DNA of 63,299 bases, from assembly GCF_023806465.1 (NCBI RefSeq), contig NZ_JAMSLS010000008.1, positions 352 through 63,650 of the forward strand, given 5' to 3'. Origin of the DNA: Thermomicrobium sp. CFH 73360 (GTDB taxonomy: Bacteria; Chloroflexota; Chloroflexia; Thermomicrobiales; Thermomicrobiaceae). How positions within the stretch are numbered: position 1 is the first letter of the stretch; the number at the start of each line of letters is the position of its first letter. This document shows, piece after piece, positions 41,493 to 50,790 of the stretch. The translations under genes were made by a program, and so were the position numbers. Below the pieces are notes generated by a model. The model made no database searches. It was given only the letters and a program-made list of their open reading frames with translations, and was not told where the DNA came from.

Positions 41493-41914
41493 AGGACGGT
41501 CTAGAAATCGCTTGCCGCGGAGCACCGCCTGCCGAGCTTGTGCAGGCCCGTGAGCTCTTTGCGAGCGGCCAGTATTTCACTTGCCATGAGGTGCTTGAAG
41601 AGCTGTGGCGACGCACAGAGGGGCCACTCCGCGACCTCTATCGTGGGTTAATTCAAGTCGCGGTTGGACTCTATCACGCGCAGCGTGGTAATGACGTAGG
41701 AGCGCGAAGGGTGCTGGCACGGGGGCTTCGGCGTGTGCAACAGTACCCGAATGGATGCCTTGCTATCGATATCGAAGCGCTCTGTATCGGAGCATCACGA
41801 TATCTCGCTTGGTTGGAGGCAGGCGCGTTGCCTCCCGCCCCACCACTGCCGGAGTGGCGCTGGTGTGGTGGAACCTCTGAGAAGGACAATGACGAAGAGT
41901 TGACGGGAGTGTGA
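41483..41914 (+). CDS. DUF309 domain protein
   Basis: A 143-residue helical protein with the DUF309 core 'FASGQYFTCHEVLEELWRR' and 'LYRGLIQVAVGLYHAQRGNDVGARRVLARGL'. The conserved His, Glu and Trp of the 'HEVLEELWR' helix look like a metal or small-molecule site, but no function is established for the family. ATG 41483 lies ten bases inside the end of the S41 gene, with GGAG eight bases upstream, so translation is coupled. The next gene starts four bases after its stop. Confidence 0.85.
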   Translation: MSLKDGLEIACRGAPPAELVQARELFASGQYFTCHEVLEELWRRTEGPLRDLYRGLIQVAVGLYHAQRGNDVGARRVLARGLRRVQQYPNGCLAIDIEALCIGASRYLAWLEAGALPPAPPLPEWRWCGGTSEKDNDEELTGV

Positions 41915-41918
41915 AGTC

Positions 41919-42653
41919 GTGCGGATACCAGAGCGACCGCAACGGGCACTGGTGGTGATAGCTCATCCAGATGACGCGGAGTTCGTCTGCGCAGGGACGG
42001 TCGCGCGGTGGGCGAGTGAAGGCAGCGAGATCATCTACTTGCTGGTGACGAGTGGTGACAAGGGCAGCAACGATCCAACGATGACGCCAGAACAGCTGAT
42101 AGCGATCCGTGAGGCCGAACAGTGCGAGGCAGCTCGTCTTCTTGGTGTGCAACACGTGGAGTTTCTCCGGTATCGGGACGCGGAAGTTGTGGCTGACCTT
42201 CGCTTGCGGCGCGATCTCGTCCGAGCGATCCGACGGTTTCGCCCGGATGCGGTTGTCTGCCAGGATCCAACCGCCCGGTATTTTGGCCAAGAGTACATTC
42301 AACATCCCGACCACATTGCCGTTGGTGAAGCAACACTTGCTGCGGTCTTCCCAAGCGCTCGCGATCGGCTGACATTTCCGGAGCTCCTACGGGAAGGTCT
42401 GGAACCTCACGTCGTGCCATACGTGTATCTCACGGGTGCGCGAGAGCCAGATGTGTTTGTGGACATCACAGCCTTCTTTGAGCGGAAGGTGGAGGCCTTG
42501 CGGGCGCATCGGAGTCAACTGGGCGACTGGGATCCGGAACCGATGCTCCGCCTGTGGGCGCAGGATACGGCCGCGGAAGCGCGCCGTCGTGGCTGGCCCA
42601 ATGCTGAGCAGATGCTCTTGGCTGAGGCGTTCAAGTTTTTCGACATTCGATAA
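41919..42653 (+). CDS. PIG-L family deacetylase
   Basis: A 244-residue zinc-dependent N-deacetylase of the MshB/BshB/PIG-L family, which deacetylates glucosaminyl conjugates. The metal site is seen in 'VIAHPDDAEFVCAGTVARW' (His, Asp, Asp) and 'YIQHPDHIAVGEATLAAVFP' (His), with 'PDAVVCQDPTARYF' between. GTG 41919 is the start. It ends a probable three-gene unit with the S41 and DUF309 genes. The substrate could be a thiol-sugar precursor or an envelope glycan; sequence alone does not decide. Confidence 0.88.
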   Translation: MRIPERPQRALVVIAHPDDAEFVCAGTVARWASEGSEIIYLLVTSGDKGSNDPTMTPEQLIAIREAEQCEAARLLGVQHVEFLRYRDAEVVADLRLRRDLVRAIRRFRPDAVVCQDPTARYFGQEYIQHPDHIAVGEATLAAVFPSARDRLTFPELLREGLEPHVVPYVYLTGAREPDVFVDITAFFERKVEALRAHRSQLGDWDPEPMLRLWAQDTAAEARRRGWPNAEQMLLAEAFKFFDIR

Positions 42654-43649
42654 GCCCCGGTTGAGTGGGTGACGTTGGGGTGTTGCGGTGTGAAAGGTGG
42701 CTTGTTGTGGTTGCAAGGGACAATGCCGGGGGGGACAAAGTGATACATACGCATGAGGGGAGCCGCGGCGACAACGAGCCAGGCACGAGGCACAAGAGAG
42801 GCGTCGCTAGGGGCGCGCGGGACAAGGAACGGTTGGTGAAGCGCTCGTGCGGTGCAGCGGTACAGGCGGGGTCTGCGCGAAGCGAAAAGTGATGCTCCGG
42901 TACGGGCATTCCGCACGCAAGGCAAAACGCTTGTCTCCCGGTTGCCAAAGCCTCAGGATAAGCCAAAATCCCAGGTAATATGAGCCAAAGAGCAACCAAG
43001 CCATCGATCACCGCTGAGGACTGAGTCAAGGACCCAAAGTGGGAAACGGTCTTCTGGGGCACGCCACGGATGGTTCACGTCAGCGGAATTCTGGCAAAGA
43101 CCCCAGGGCGGATGCTTGGATGTGATGAAGTGTGTTTGTTTGAATAAGAAGCTATTCTGAGTACATGATCATGTTCTGAAAAATACTGCAACGACTATCG
43201 ACAATAGCACGAAAATAAAAGTCACTAAGCAAAAAATCTCTTGGCATCACAGCGTTATGTGTTTGCTGGGAGCACTCGGGACCGTGAGTAATGAAGCGTC
43301 GATCGTGGGAAACTGCTGTTTGTCTGTGGGTGGGCGCAGACAAGTGTCTGCTGACGAATGGTGACAACGCTAGGGCACGGAGACTCCTGTGGAGTCGGAA
43401 GCAAGAAACAGTGTAATGAAAACTCTCGGGTGATGCTTGCACAGGCGTCGTTCACCGGTGGCAGACCAATTCGACCACAGATAGCACTGGGAAAGATCAA
43501 ACACGAGGACTGCCTACCCCCGACACGGTTACGGTAAGGCATCGAGATCAGACGGCTTTGCTCCTGTAGTATGTTCGTCTTCTTCTTTGCTTCCCCTCCT
43601 AAACAGCTGGTATCGCTTGGCGAAGACTTTCGTGAGCTGCCATTTGCCG
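42654..43649. other. One-kilobase gene-free region, partly AT-rich
   Basis: No protein of a known family or RNA gene is seen on either strand; the frames present are short, lack ribosome sites and overlap each other. The stretch from about 43120 to 43260 is clearly more AT-rich than the rest of the window. It borders the decayed transporter operon and may be eroded sequence or an old insertion. Only minor features are visible, such as the short palindrome CATGATCATG at 43164-43173. Confidence 0.45.
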
Positions 43650-44480
43650 TTAACTTGCCCGCCGCGCACGGAGGAAAATCAGGAGTTGCACCGCGAGCGT
43701 GATTGACACGACGAGTACAAAGGCCGCGACAGCGTTTACGACGGGAGAAATCAGAAAGCGAATGCGACTCTATATTTCCAGGGGCAAGGTGATCACACCA
43801 CTACCTGTAACAAAGAAGGTAAGCACGAACTCGTCAAAGGATAACGTAAACGCGAGGAGAAAACCAGCGACGAGTTCGGGGAAGACAAGCGGAAAGGTAA
43901 CACGCCAAAAGGTTCGCCAAGGTGATGCGCCGAGGTCTTGGGATGCTTCTTCAAGCCGCCGGTCGAAGCCGCTGAAGGCGCTCAGAACGATGGCCAGGGC
44001 ATAGGGAAATGCATGAACAACGTGGGCGATGAGCACACTGGGAAATCCCAGAGGGACCCCAATGCGTTTGAACCAGAAGTCCAGCGCAATACCAGACACG
44101 ATACCAGGAACGACGACCGGTAAGTAGAAGCAGGCTTGGAGGAGACGACGCCGACGCGAGGGAAGCCGAACGAGCCCGAGCGCGGTGAGCGGCGCGAAGA
44201 GAATGGTAAGGAAAACTGTAGTGGTGGCGACGAGCAGGGAAGTCCGCACGGCACGCAGGAGATCACCATCACGTAAAGGTTCTTGGTACCAGGCCAATGT
44301 AAACCCGGTCGGTGGGAAGCTGGTTAGTCCGCTCGTGTTAAAGGATGCGATCACGACGACGATGATTGGAGCGAATAAATACGCATAGACGAGTGCGGTC
44401 ACCGTATAGAGGACGAGGTGGCTCCAAGATCTTGTACGGTGTGGTTGGAGAGTCACTTGTGCGGCGGATCGCTCAGCCAT
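43650..44480 (-). pseudogene. potC-like ABC permease, interrupted by an amber codon
   Basis: A polyamine-type (PotC) inner-membrane permease of 276 codons, intact in frame except for TAG at 43770-43772. The upstream part has the EAA-loop equivalent 'DRRLEEASQDLGASPWRTFWRVTFPLVFPELVAGFLLAFTLSFDEFV' and 'FFVTGSGVITLPLEI'. The frame then resumes after the TAG with 'SRIRFLISPVVNAVAAFVLVVSI', the normal last helix. In family members the residue at the TAG is Tyr (LPLxIYS). ATG 44480 overlaps the potB stop by eight bases. The operon structure is intact while the gene is broken. Confidence 0.85.
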
Positions 44481-45366
44481 AGAAGCGCTCCAGGTCGACG
44501 AGGCGAAAGAGGAGTACCAACGCCAAGAGGACAACTGCGGTGATCACAACGGCTAAAGCTGCTCCAAATGGCCAGTTGAATGCCTCACCAAACTGATCGG
44601 CGATGAGGTTGCCAATCATGAGATCACCGGTACCGCCCAAGAGCTGAGGCGTAACGAACGAGCCGAACACAGCGACGAAGAATAGTGCCGCTCCGGCTAC
44701 AAGACCCGGGAGGGTCAGTGGCAAGGTCACGCGCCAGAATGTTCGCCAGGGGCGGGCTTCGAGATCAGAAGAGGCTTCCAGGAGACGTCGATCGAGCGAG
44801 CGACAGGCCGCGTAGATCGGGAGAATCATGAGCGGCAGGTGAACGTGCACGAAACCGACGATCACTGCTGCTCGGGTGTATAGGAGACCGAGCTCCACTT
44901 GCCCAGGAACGAGCAAAGAGGCCACGCTGTCCAGGAAGCCACCCTTCTGGAGGAAGCCGATCCACCCGTACGTACGGACGATATAACTGGTCCAGAAGGG
45001 AACAATGACAAACAGGAGGAAGAGCGGCTGTCGCCGTCGCGGAATCAGGGTGCCGAGCGTCTATCCGATTGGGTAGGCGAGAAGTAAAGCCACTACGGTG
45101 CTGACACTCGCGATCTCAAGTGAGCGAAGGAAGAGACGGCGATAGACCGGTGAGCTGACGATCCGTGCGTAATTGGCGAGCGTGAAGTCCGGTTGGATGA
45201 GGCTGGTAATCGGGTCGGTTGAATACACACTATAACTAGCAACTAAGAAGACAGGAAGGATAAGAAACAGGAGGAGAAGGAATACTGCCGGAGTCGCGAA
45301 AAGCAACCCGGTCAGGAGACCGGAGTGGTAAGCATAGCGGAGATGGCGCAGCCGCAAGGCGGACAT
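44473..45366 (-). pseudogene. potB-like ABC permease, interrupted by an amber codon
   Basis: The first permease of the transporter, 297 codons, with one in-frame TAG at 45061-45063. Before it: 'LLTGLLFATPAVFLLLLFLILPVF' and 'SLEIASVSTVVALLLAYPIG'. After it the frame continues 'TLGTLIPRRRQPLFLLFVIVPFWTSYIVRTYGWIGFL' and the EAA loop 'LDRRLLEASSDLEARPWRTFWRVTLPLTLPG'. Homologs have an aromatic residue (Tyr or Trp) at the TAG. No frameshift is seen. ATG 45366 is five bases past the ATPase stop codon. Confidence 0.85.
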
Positions 45367-45370
45367 TGCA

Positions 45371-46419
45371 TCACTCAGTGACAACGTGGACACGCGACGG
45401 GTCAACCCCGACGGTGACCGCTTCTCCTACCGAAAAAACGCGCACGCCGGAACCAGTTGGAACATCGACCAAAACGCTAACTGCACCAGGCATCTCGACG
45501 CGGTAGGTGATTGTGGATCCCTTATAGATGCGTTCCGCGACTGTCCCTTGCCACACGACCGAATCATTTTCAGCTGATCGAAGTGTCAGCCAGTGAGGAC
45601 GTACCACGAGGGCTTCGGGTCGGCCCGGAGTGAGACCACGCACCGGAACGGTCAGTCGATGCCCAGCGATCTCGAGGCATGCACTCGTTGCATCAGCAGC
45701 GCGAACAACGGCCGGAAGCACGTTGGCCGCGCCGAGAAACTCAGCAACGAAACGGGTACGTGGTCGCTCGTATAACTCCTCTGGTGTCCCGAGTTGCTCG
45801 ATACGTCCGTGATTCATAACCGCCACACGGTCGGACATGGTGAGCGCTTCCTCTTGGTCATGGGTCACGTAAATAAACGTGATGCCAACCTGTGTCTGGA
45901 GTTGCTTCAGTTCGAGTTGCATTTGCCGACGCAGTTTCAAATCGAGTGCCCCAAGGGGCTCATCGAGCAAGAGGACAGCTGGCTCGATCACGAGCGACCG
46001 ACCGAGAGCAACGCGCTGCTGCTGTCCGCCAGAGAGCTGGCGTGGATAGCGATTCTCGAGTCCTTGGAGCGCGACGAGCTCCAGCATTTCGCGGACACGC
46101 CTCTGGATCGTGATGCGGTCGACGCGACGTTCCCGCAAGCCATAAGCGATATTCTCGGCGACGGTCAGATGCGGGAACAGCGCGTAGTTCTGAAACACCA
46201 TTGAGGTAGGACGCCGGTACGGCGGGGTCCTTCCCATGGGCTGACCGCGGATGACCATCTCGCCACTGTCGGGGTGTTCGAAGCCGCCGATCAGGCGAAG
46301 GGTGGTGGTCCTGCCGCAGCCGGATGGTCCGAGCAAGATTAAGAACGTGGTAACAGTGATCAGCTCGACGTCGTAAATCGCCGTCATGGCGGTATCAGTG
46401 GCACGTTTGTTTCGCTCAT
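45371..46419 (-). pseudogene. potA-like ABC transporter ATPase, damaged N-terminus and Walker A
   Basis: The ATPase of the transporter. The original start is probably ATG 46419, in an ATGA overlap with the binding-protein stop, but that frame ends after 11 codons (TGA 46384-46386). The body is in another frame, from ATG 46387. About 15-20 residues before 'LLGPSGCG' that hold the RYG/A-loop region are missing. Walker A reads GPSGCGRTTT instead of GPSGCGKTTT (AGG at 46310-46312 on the minus strand). The remainder is normal: '[15 protein letters not shown]', '[12 protein letters not shown]', '[13 protein letters not shown]' and a TOBE-type end. Loss of the Walker Lys would abolish ATP hydrolysis. 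Confidence 0.82.
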
Positions 46420-47600
46420 GCCAACCTAATCTCGTTCCAGAGTTCCGAGGCTTTCTGAAGTACTGCAGCAGAAGCAAGGTCGCCAAGGATCAACTTGGCA
46501 CCGGCGGGTGGTTCGAAGCGAGCGCGCTCCTCGGGTGGCAACTCCTCGCGAGCTACCGCATTGACGACATGGTAACGCATACTCAGTAGCTGCAGAAGCT
46601 GGATGTCGGGTCGCAAGAGGAAGTCAATGAATTTGTGTGCATTTTCGACGTTCTTCGCCGTTTTTGGGATCGCACAGGTGTCGATGAAGATCAGCACACC
46701 TTCCTTAGGAACCGTTCAGCCGACCAGGGCGCCAAGGTCCTGTGCCATGCGTACGCGTCCGTCAGTGAGCTGGCCAACCACCGCTTCCTTATTGTTAAAG
46801 AGTTCCATTCCGTTTTGGTAATCCTTCCAATACTTGCGAACCAAGGGCTTCTGCTCAAGAAGCTTCTGTCGGATTTCGTCCCAACGAGTCGGTTGAATCG
46901 GGTCGTCTCCGATCATCAGGGCAGCGTAAGCGATCCGAGAGTACGCATTGTCATGAAGGGCGATCTGGCCTGCGTACGCTCGATTCGAGGTTACGGCCCA
47001 GGAGTTCGGTGGTTCCGAAAAGACGTCAGTGCGGTAGGCCAGGGCGTAGAAGACACGATCAAAAGGAACTGCGTAGGTCTTACCGTCTTTCACGTAGTAC
47101 TCGAGGTTCTGATACTCTGGCATTAAGTTCCGATAGTTCGGGATCACCGTCAAATCCAGCGGAGTGAGCAGATCCGCTGCCATGGCTCGTATGACATAGC
47201 TCGTGGATGGGATGAAAACGTCCTACGATTCACCTGCTGGGAGCTTGGCCCACCATTCATCATTCGACGCGTAGGCACCAAGATAGGTTACTGTAATCCC
47301 CGTCTCCTGCTCAAAGGCCGGGATGGCTTGCTCCTTGATCCATTTCTGGTACCAACTGTAGACAACCAGTTTTCCACCCGAACCGCTGGAGACCGTCGGC
47401 GCTCCACTGGTCGCGGGAGTCGAAGTACTCGCCGTGCTGGCGCCGCTACTCGTCGTGGACGTGGGACTCGTGGCCTCCTGTCCACACGCGGAGAGCAGTG
47501 ATCCGCTGACGAGACCGGCCGAAATCCCAAGCAGAGCGTGTAAGAGCTGCCGCCGCGAGCCCAGTGTGCCGCTCGTCGCAGCTCGGTGTATCTCATTCAT
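46416..47600 (-). pseudogene. potD-like polyamine-binding lipoprotein, two in-frame stops
   Basis: A periplasmic-type binding protein of 394 codons. The lipoprotein signal ends in 'GSLLSACGQ', followed by a Ser/Thr-rich linker and 'LVVYSWYQKWIKEQAIPAFEQETGITVTYLG'. It is broken by TAG at 47223-47225, where family members have the Tyr of 'YDVxxPS' (here followed by 'DVFIPSTSYVIRAMAADLL'), and by TGA at 46716-46718 just before 'TVPKEGVLIFIDTCAIPKTA'. The frame is otherwise open to the stop at 46416-46418. ATG 47600 directly follows the GntR stop codon. Confidence 0.85.
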
Positions 47601-48302
47601 CTATTCTTCCTCACGTCGGACTTGGGTCGGGACCACCGGTGAAGTTTCTCCAAACGAGGCGAGGAGCTTTGTACGGGCATCTCGCAGGTGGTCGCGGATC
47701 GCCGCTTCTGCACGTTCCGGCTTTCCACTTGCCAGGACCGCGAGGAGGTGAGAATGCTCCTGCACAAGCAGTTGCGGATCCGGGTAGATCGATCCAAGCA
47801 AGATGACTGTGCGCGCGATCAGTGTCTCAAGCTGACGAAGCAGCTGGGCAGTGATCGGTCGCCGACTTGCCACAGCGATAGCAGCGTGAAAGGCGGCATC
47901 GGCCTGCACAAGAGAGACCCAATCACTGCGGCTTGCAGCACCGTCCATCCGCTGGAGAATCTCGTCAAGCTCCCGAGCGAGTTCCTCCGTAAACGCTTGT
48001 GCGACCGTGCGGAAGACCGGTGGCTCGAGTGCCAGACGCAGATCAAAGAGTTCCTCGACCATCGTCGCCGTCAGCGGTTGGACGACATAGCCGTGTCGCG
48101 GACGAACGCTAAGGAACCCTTCGTGTGCCAGGCGCTGCAGCGCTTCGCGCACTGGTGCGCGACTGACACCAAGTTCGCGAGCCAGCTGCTCCTCGATGAG
48201 GCGCTGACCTGGCGGGAGTTGGCCGAGCAGAATAGTCTTACGCAATTGCTCTTCCACGCGTTGTGACAATGTGGAGGTCGAGATCGCTCGCAGTCGACGC
48301 AC
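47601..48302 (-). CDS. GntR family transcriptional regulator (FadR/FCD subfamily)
   Basis: A 233-residue regulator that appears intact. The N-terminal winged helix is 'TLSQRVEEQLRKTILLGQLPPGQRLIEEQLARELGVSRAPVREALQRLAHEGF' with 'RPRHGYVVQPLT'. The C-terminal FCD ligand domain has the metal-binding pattern 'ADAAFHAAIAVASRRP' and 'EHSHLLAVLASGKPERAEAAIRDHL'. GTG 48302 is the start. The stop codon adjoins the start of the potD-like gene, so it leads the transporter operon and probably regulated it. A strong dyad at 48330-48367 upstream may be its operator. Confidence 0.9.
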   Translation of the reverse strand: MRRLRAISTSTLSQRVEEQLRKTILLGQLPPGQRLIEEQLARELGVSRAPVREALQRLAHEGFLSVRPRHGYVVQPLTATMVEELFDLRLALEPPVFRTVAQAFTEELARELDEILQRMDGAASRSDWVSLVQADAAFHAAIAVASRRPITAQLLRQLETLIARTVILLGSIYPDPQLLVQEHSHLLAVLASGKPERAEAAIRDHLRDARTKLLASFGETSPVVPTQVRREEE

Positions 48303-48329
48303 GGTCAGCGGATCTCCCGGTCATGAATG

Positions 48330-48367
48330 CCGTGGCCCGTCGATCGTCGACAGTCGACGGACCACGG
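48330..48367. promoter_or_regulatory. Long inverted repeat upstream of the GntR gene
   Basis: CCGTGG (48330-48335) and CCGTCGA (48337-48343) pair with TCGACGG (48354-48360) and CCACGG (48362-48367), leaving a 10-base centre. No T-tract follows on either side, so an operator for the adjacent regulator is favoured over a terminator. Further GTCGAC motifs occur inside it. Confidence 0.5.
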
Positions 48368-48804
48368 CCAGCGTACGTGCCGACGCATTCGCTGTCAACA
48401 GGAGCGATGGGACAACCAAGCAAGGCGTGAGCTTGCAGTTCCAGGAGGATCTGACCGAAACGATGCTGATTCGCCTCGGTAGTGCCTTACGTCCGTGACC
48501 TGTGCACGATGCGGAACCGCACCTCTTTTGTCCGCGTCTTCTCTGAAGACAGAAGACGTAACGGATCGATGTCTCTGGTACCTTAGTGATGGTAGATGGT
48601 TGACGGCAGAGAGGCGAGTGGTCGCCCTATTGGTAGAAGTCGAGAACTCCCGGGCCCGACGAAAGAGATAAAGGAGTGGTACTGGCATTGATTCCGGAGG
48701 TCTCGGGATCATGGGTGCTTCTCATAGGCCGATTGGCCAAATCTGAGAGCTGGCAGTGAGAGCCATCAGCGGTGTGAGGTCCGCCGGCGCTTACAGACGC
48801 GTCC
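48368..48804. other. Intergenic stretch, no gene seen
   Basis: No gene, RNA or repeat recognised between the GntR upstream dyad and the promoter of the YbhN paralog. Confidence 0.4.
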
Positions 48805-48813
48805 TGCTATACT
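48805..48813 (+). promoter_or_regulatory. Extended -10 promoter before the YbhN paralog
   Basis: TGC-TATACT (TG 48805-48806, TATACT 48808-48813) is an extended -10 element, 45 bases before the start codon at 48859. No clear -35 accompanies it, as is usual for extended -10 promoters. Confidence 0.5.
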
Positions 48814-48858
48814 CCAGCGGCGCCGACCGCGAGGCGCGAGGAAGGGACGAGCGAACCA

Positions 48859-49845
48859 GTGCGACGCGTCGTCATTGGTGTTCTGATTAGCATCGTCTTT
48901 CTCTTTCTCGCGCTGCGCGGTCAGGACTTCGCGGCACTGTTCGCTGCACTTCGAGCGGCCGAATACTGGTGGTTGATTCCCGCAATCCTCGTGTACTTCT
49001 TCGGAGTGACCGTGCGGGCAATCCGTTGGTCGGTGCTGCTGCGCCCGGTCTGCCGGGCATCTTGGCGTGATCTTCTTCCGGTTGTGGCGATCGGCTACAT
49101 GGCCAACAACGTCCTGCCGTTCCGCACCGGAGAGGTGGTCCGTGCCTATGCCCTCTCGCAGCGGTTCGGCGCAAGCAAGACGGCGACGCTTGCCACCATC
49201 GTGATCGAGCGCCTCCTTGATGGCCTGACGATGCTTGCCTTTATCCTCGTTGCCTCAGTCGTGGTGGCACTCAACTCAACCTTGCGTCATGTCGCACTCC
49301 TGGCCGCCGGAGTGTTCTTGCCCACGCTCGCGCTGGCGCTTGTTGCGGCGCGATCACGGCACAGTATGAAGTTGGTTCAACGAGTGACGTTGCTCCTGCC
49401 GGGACGATTTCGCCCGCGAATTGACCGGATGGTGCGTGCCGGTTTCGACGGTATTGCTGCGCTTCGCCATGGACCCACCGTAAGAACAGCGGCGGTCCTG
49501 TCGGTTGTTGCTTGGTTGGCCGAAGCGGCGATGTACGGGCTGATTGCTCGGAGTTTCGGGCTGGACCTCTCACCGGCGCTTGTGCTGCTTGCCACAGCGG
49601 TTGCGAACCTCGCAACCCTTATTCCATCGTCTCCTGGGTATGTGGGGCCGTTCGAGGCCGCAATCCTCCTAGCACTCTCCGGGCTTGCTGGACTGCCGCG
49701 TGCGACAGTCTTTTCGTATGCCATTGTCTTGCATGGGGCTCTGTACGTCCCAATAACCCTTGTTGGCCTCGCCTTTTGGTGGCAGCACCAGTTGAGTTGG
49801 ACGGTCATCCGTCGGGCGCAGGCAGAGGAGGCGTCTGGGTCGTGA
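48859..49845 (+). CDS. Lysylphosphatidylglycerol synthetase/YbhN-type (UPF0104) membrane protein, second copy
   Basis: A 328-residue membrane protein with about eight helices. Family blocks are 'ILVYFFGVTVRAIRWSVLLRPV', 'VVAIGYMANNVLPFRTGEVVRAYALSQRFG', 'TLATIVIERLLDGLTMLAF' and 'ANLATLIPSSPGYVGPFEAAILLAL'. It keeps the 'NNVLPFRTGE' and 'PSSPGYVGPFE' motifs better than the copy at 28 kb and so is the more typical flippase-like member. The stop overlaps the uppP start (GTGA), which suggests a joint role in lipid-linked envelope metabolism. Confidence 0.87.
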   Translation: MRRVVIGVLISIVFLFLALRGQDFAALFAALRAAEYWWLIPAILVYFFGVTVRAIRWSVLLRPVCRASWRDLLPVVAIGYMANNVLPFRTGEVVRAYALSQRFGASKTATLATIVIERLLDGLTMLAFILVASVVVALNSTLRHVALLAAGVFLPTLALALVAARSRHSMKLVQRVTLLLPGRFRPRIDRMVRAGFDGIAALRHGPTVRTAAVLSVVAWLAEAAMYGLIARSFGLDLSPALVLLATAVANLATLIPSSPGYVGPFEAAILLALSGLAGLPRATVFSYAIVLHGALYVPITLVGLAFWWQHQLSWTVIRRAQAEEASGS

Positions 49846-50672
49846 ATCCGTTGCAGGCTCTGATCCTCGGGGTGATTCAAGGACTCACCGAATTTCTTCC
49901 GATCAGTAGTTCGGCACATCTGATCGTCGTTCCTTGGCTTCTTGGATGGCCGGAGCCCGGGCTCGCGTTCAATGTCGCTCTTCATCTGGGAACGTTGACA
50001 GCGGTGGTCGTTTACTTTTGGAGGGATCTCCTCGGAATTGCTCGTGGCTGGATGCAGGGTCTCTGGACACGACACCCGTTCGGGACGGTCGAGGGACGGC
50101 TCGGCTGGGCGATCATCGTCGGCTCTGTCCCTGCCGGTGTCGCGGGATTTCTTGGCAATGATCTCTTAGATCACTTCTTTCACGCAGGTGGTGGAGGGAA
50201 ACTGGCGATTGCGATCACCGCGGTACTCCTGGTGGTTTTGGCGATCTTGCTGTGGGTGGCGGAAGTTCGTGCGCGCCATGTCCGTGCCCTGGGCCAGCTA
50301 GGCCTCCGTGACGGATTCTTGATCGGTGTCGCTCAGATGTTCGCACTGTTACCCGGTGTCTCCCGCTCCGGAAGTACGATCACGGCTGGGCTGTTTCTTG
50401 GTTTCGAACGGTCAGCGACAGCGCGATTTTCTTTCCTCCTTGGTACGCCAGCGATCCTCGGTGCTGGATTGCTCGAAAGTCTCCAGCTCCTGCGGACTGG
50501 TCTCCCGCAGGAAGAGTTCATCACGTTCGCACTTGGTCTCGCGAGCGCAAGCATCACCGGATTTCTCGCGATTGCGTTTCTGCTGCGATTTCTCCAACGT
50601 TACAGTACGCGGGTGTTTATTTTGTATCGGCTTGCCCTGGGTACGGTGTTGCTGCTTCTTGTATTACGCTGA
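49842..50672 (+). CDS. uppP: Undecaprenyl-diphosphatase UppP
   Basis: Recycles the cell-wall lipid carrier by dephosphorylating undecaprenyl diphosphate; also called BacA for bacitracin resistance. The 276-residue membrane protein has the two conserved motifs 'ILGVIQGLTEFLPISSSAHL' and 'LLPGVSRSGSTITAGLFLG', plus 'FNVALHLGTLTAVVVYFW'. GTG 49842 forms a 4-base overlap with the upstream membrane protein gene. Confidence 0.96.
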   Translation: MNPLQALILGVIQGLTEFLPISSSAHLIVVPWLLGWPEPGLAFNVALHLGTLTAVVVYFWRDLLGIARGWMQGLWTRHPFGTVEGRLGWAIIVGSVPAGVAGFLGNDLLDHFFHAGGGGKLAIAITAVLLVVLAILLWVAEVRARHVRALGQLGLRDGFLIGVAQMFALLPGVSRSGSTITAGLFLGFERSATARFSFLLGTPAILGAGLLESLQLLRTGLPQEEFITFALGLASASITGFLAIAFLLRFLQRYSTRVFILYRLALGTVLLLLVLR

Positions 50673-50790
50673 CCCACGCATTCGCAGGGTGGGCAGCGGG
50701 TGAGCCAGCTCCCGGGGCGGCGTATCTGGCAGGAGGGCCTGCCGCTCACTTCAACGGGTGTGCAGCAGCCGGCGTCCACCAGTGAACGGT

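Noticed and set aside
42631-43542. Several short frames in the gap before the pot-like operon
   Set aside because: They overlap one another on both strands, and none resembles a protein family or has a ribosome site.
43650-47600. Amber codons read as Tyr (recoded genes) rather than pseudogenes
   Set aside because: TAG is a normal terminator for other genes in the window (for example at 4199-4201, 5026-5028 and 35111-35113), and the ATPase has independent damage that recoding cannot explain. Kept only as an alternative to be excluded.
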